Shown one piece after another: positions 63,556 to 64,000 of a stretch of DNA of 64,000 nucleotides. Source of the DNA: Streptomyces sp. RFCAC02. Lineage in GTDB: Bacteria > Actinomycetota > Actinomycetes > Streptomycetales > Streptomycetaceae. The position numbers and the translations under genes were made by a program. Position 1 is the first letter of the stretch; each line of letters opens with the position of its first letter. Location of the stretch: assembly GCF_004193175.1 (NCBI RefSeq), contig NZ_SAUH01000001.1, positions 4,745,501-4,809,500 on the forward strand. Reading direction: 5' to 3'. Under the pieces are notes generated by a model. It saw nothing but the letters and a program-made list of their open reading frames with translations. It searched no databases and had not been told where the DNA came from.

Positions 63556-64000
63556 TCAGCCCTGCGGGGGCTGCGGCTGGCCCCAGGCGCCCGGGGGCGG
63601 GGGCGGGAAGCCGTAGCCGCCGGGCACGTCCGGCTGCGGGGGGCCGCCCGCGTACTGGCCGGGGTGGCCGCCGACGGGGGCGCCCGGCTGCTGCGGATAC
63701 CCGTAGGGCTGGCCGTGCTGCGGCTGCGCCGGCGGCTGCTGCTGGCCCGGCTGCGGGAAGCCATACCCCTGCGGGCCGCCCTGCTGCCCCGGCAGCGGCG
63801 GCGCCACCTGCGGCGGCATGCCACCGTCCGGCGTCCACAGGCCCTGCTCCTGCTGCATGCGGGTGAAGTCCTCCGCGATGAGCGCCGCCAGGTCGAAGTA
63901 CGCCTGCCGTGTCTTCGGACGCATCAGGTCCAGTTCGAGTTCGGCGCCGGCCGCGAGATGCTCGTCGAACGGCGCCACGATCACACCGCGGCAGCGCGTC
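63556..64000 (-). CDS. C-terminal end of a MinD-like, Pro/Gln-rich protein (partial)
   Basis: Only the last ~148 residues are visible; the frame runs off the right edge. The part [20 protein letters not shown]...[15 protein letters not shown] is the end of an ATPase of the MinD/EspI kind that in Streptomyces lies beside the type VII secretion genes (from memory). A long tail rich in Pro, Gln and Gly follows ([13 protein letters not shown]). The ATPase motifs themselves are outside the window. Confidence 0.65.
   Translation of the reverse strand, partial: TRCRGVIVAPFDEHLAAGAELELDLMRPKTRQAYFDLAALIAEDFTRMQQEQGLWTPDGGMPPQVAPPLPGQQGGPQGYGFPQPGQQQPPAQPQHGQPYGYPQQPGAPVGGHPGQYAGGPPQPDVPGGYGFPPPPPGAWGQPQPPQG

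Overview
The window reads as a chromosomal stretch of a Streptomyces or very close relative. GC is about 72 percent, codons end strongly in G or C, GTG starts are common, and there are mycothiol-family enzymes and several probably leaderless genes. The right part carries the dxr-rip-ispG and rimP-nusA-ylxR-infB-DUF503-rbfA-truB-ribF order that I recall from Streptomyces chromosomes. No tRNA, rRNA, CRISPR array, insertion sequence or intact prophage is visible.

Left part (1-30.6 kb). The window opens inside a large RHS/YD-repeat protein on the minus strand. A TPP riboswitch follows, controlling a thiamine ABC transporter (thiB-thiP-thiQ). Next come a MerR regulator divergent from an Old Yellow Enzyme, a small ABC exporter, a gamma-aminobutyraldehyde dehydrogenase, a TipA-like MerR regulator, a SWIM zinc-finger protein, an adenosine deaminase/GDPD pair, a decayed Ser/Thr kinase, gabT, a DinB/maleylpyruvate-isomerase-like protein, a sugar-type ABC ATPase, a membrane ATPase of the VirD4/TraD type, a PucR regulator, a short-chain dehydrogenase and a second aldehyde dehydrogenase. 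The two aldehyde dehydrogenases, GabT and PucR suggest polyamine/GABA catabolism spread over about 20 kb.

Middle (30.6-43 kb). A sugar-utilisation locus contains GH3, an LplA/LplB/LplC-type ABC importer, GH42, GH31 and a LacI regulator. Four matching LacI operators (core GAAGCGCTTC) lie at the three promoters. A GH31 + GH42 + GH3 set fits stepwise trimming of xyloglucan-like oligosaccharides (inference).

Right part (43-64 kb). An acyl-CoA dehydrogenase homologue without the usual catalytic Glu is followed by a three-gene minus-strand locus (WXG100-like protein, large substrate-like protein, lipoprotein) whose distal end has visibly lower GC. Then come the MEP pathway genes dxr and ispG with a site-2 protease, two GNAT acetyltransferases, an APH-like gene lacking metal ligands, a ferritin-like DUF4439 gene, a lipoprotein, and the translation/transcription cluster to ribF. 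The window ends in the 3' end of what is probably a MinD-like, type VII secretion-linked ATPase.

Most unusual signal: a family of 14-16 bp near-palindromes, consensus GTRSAWCGTTSYAC, occurs 11 times in only three gene-free gaps (11579-11679, 12769-13304, 22039-22250). Copies lie about 75-145 bp apart, and each gap lies at the 3' end of at least one gene. A twelfth copy, inside the RHS gene, is identical to one of them. I cannot match this family to a known element. A second unusual feature is a run of three overlapping micro-ORFs (MSTR, MSTR, MSTPEK) directly upstream of infB.
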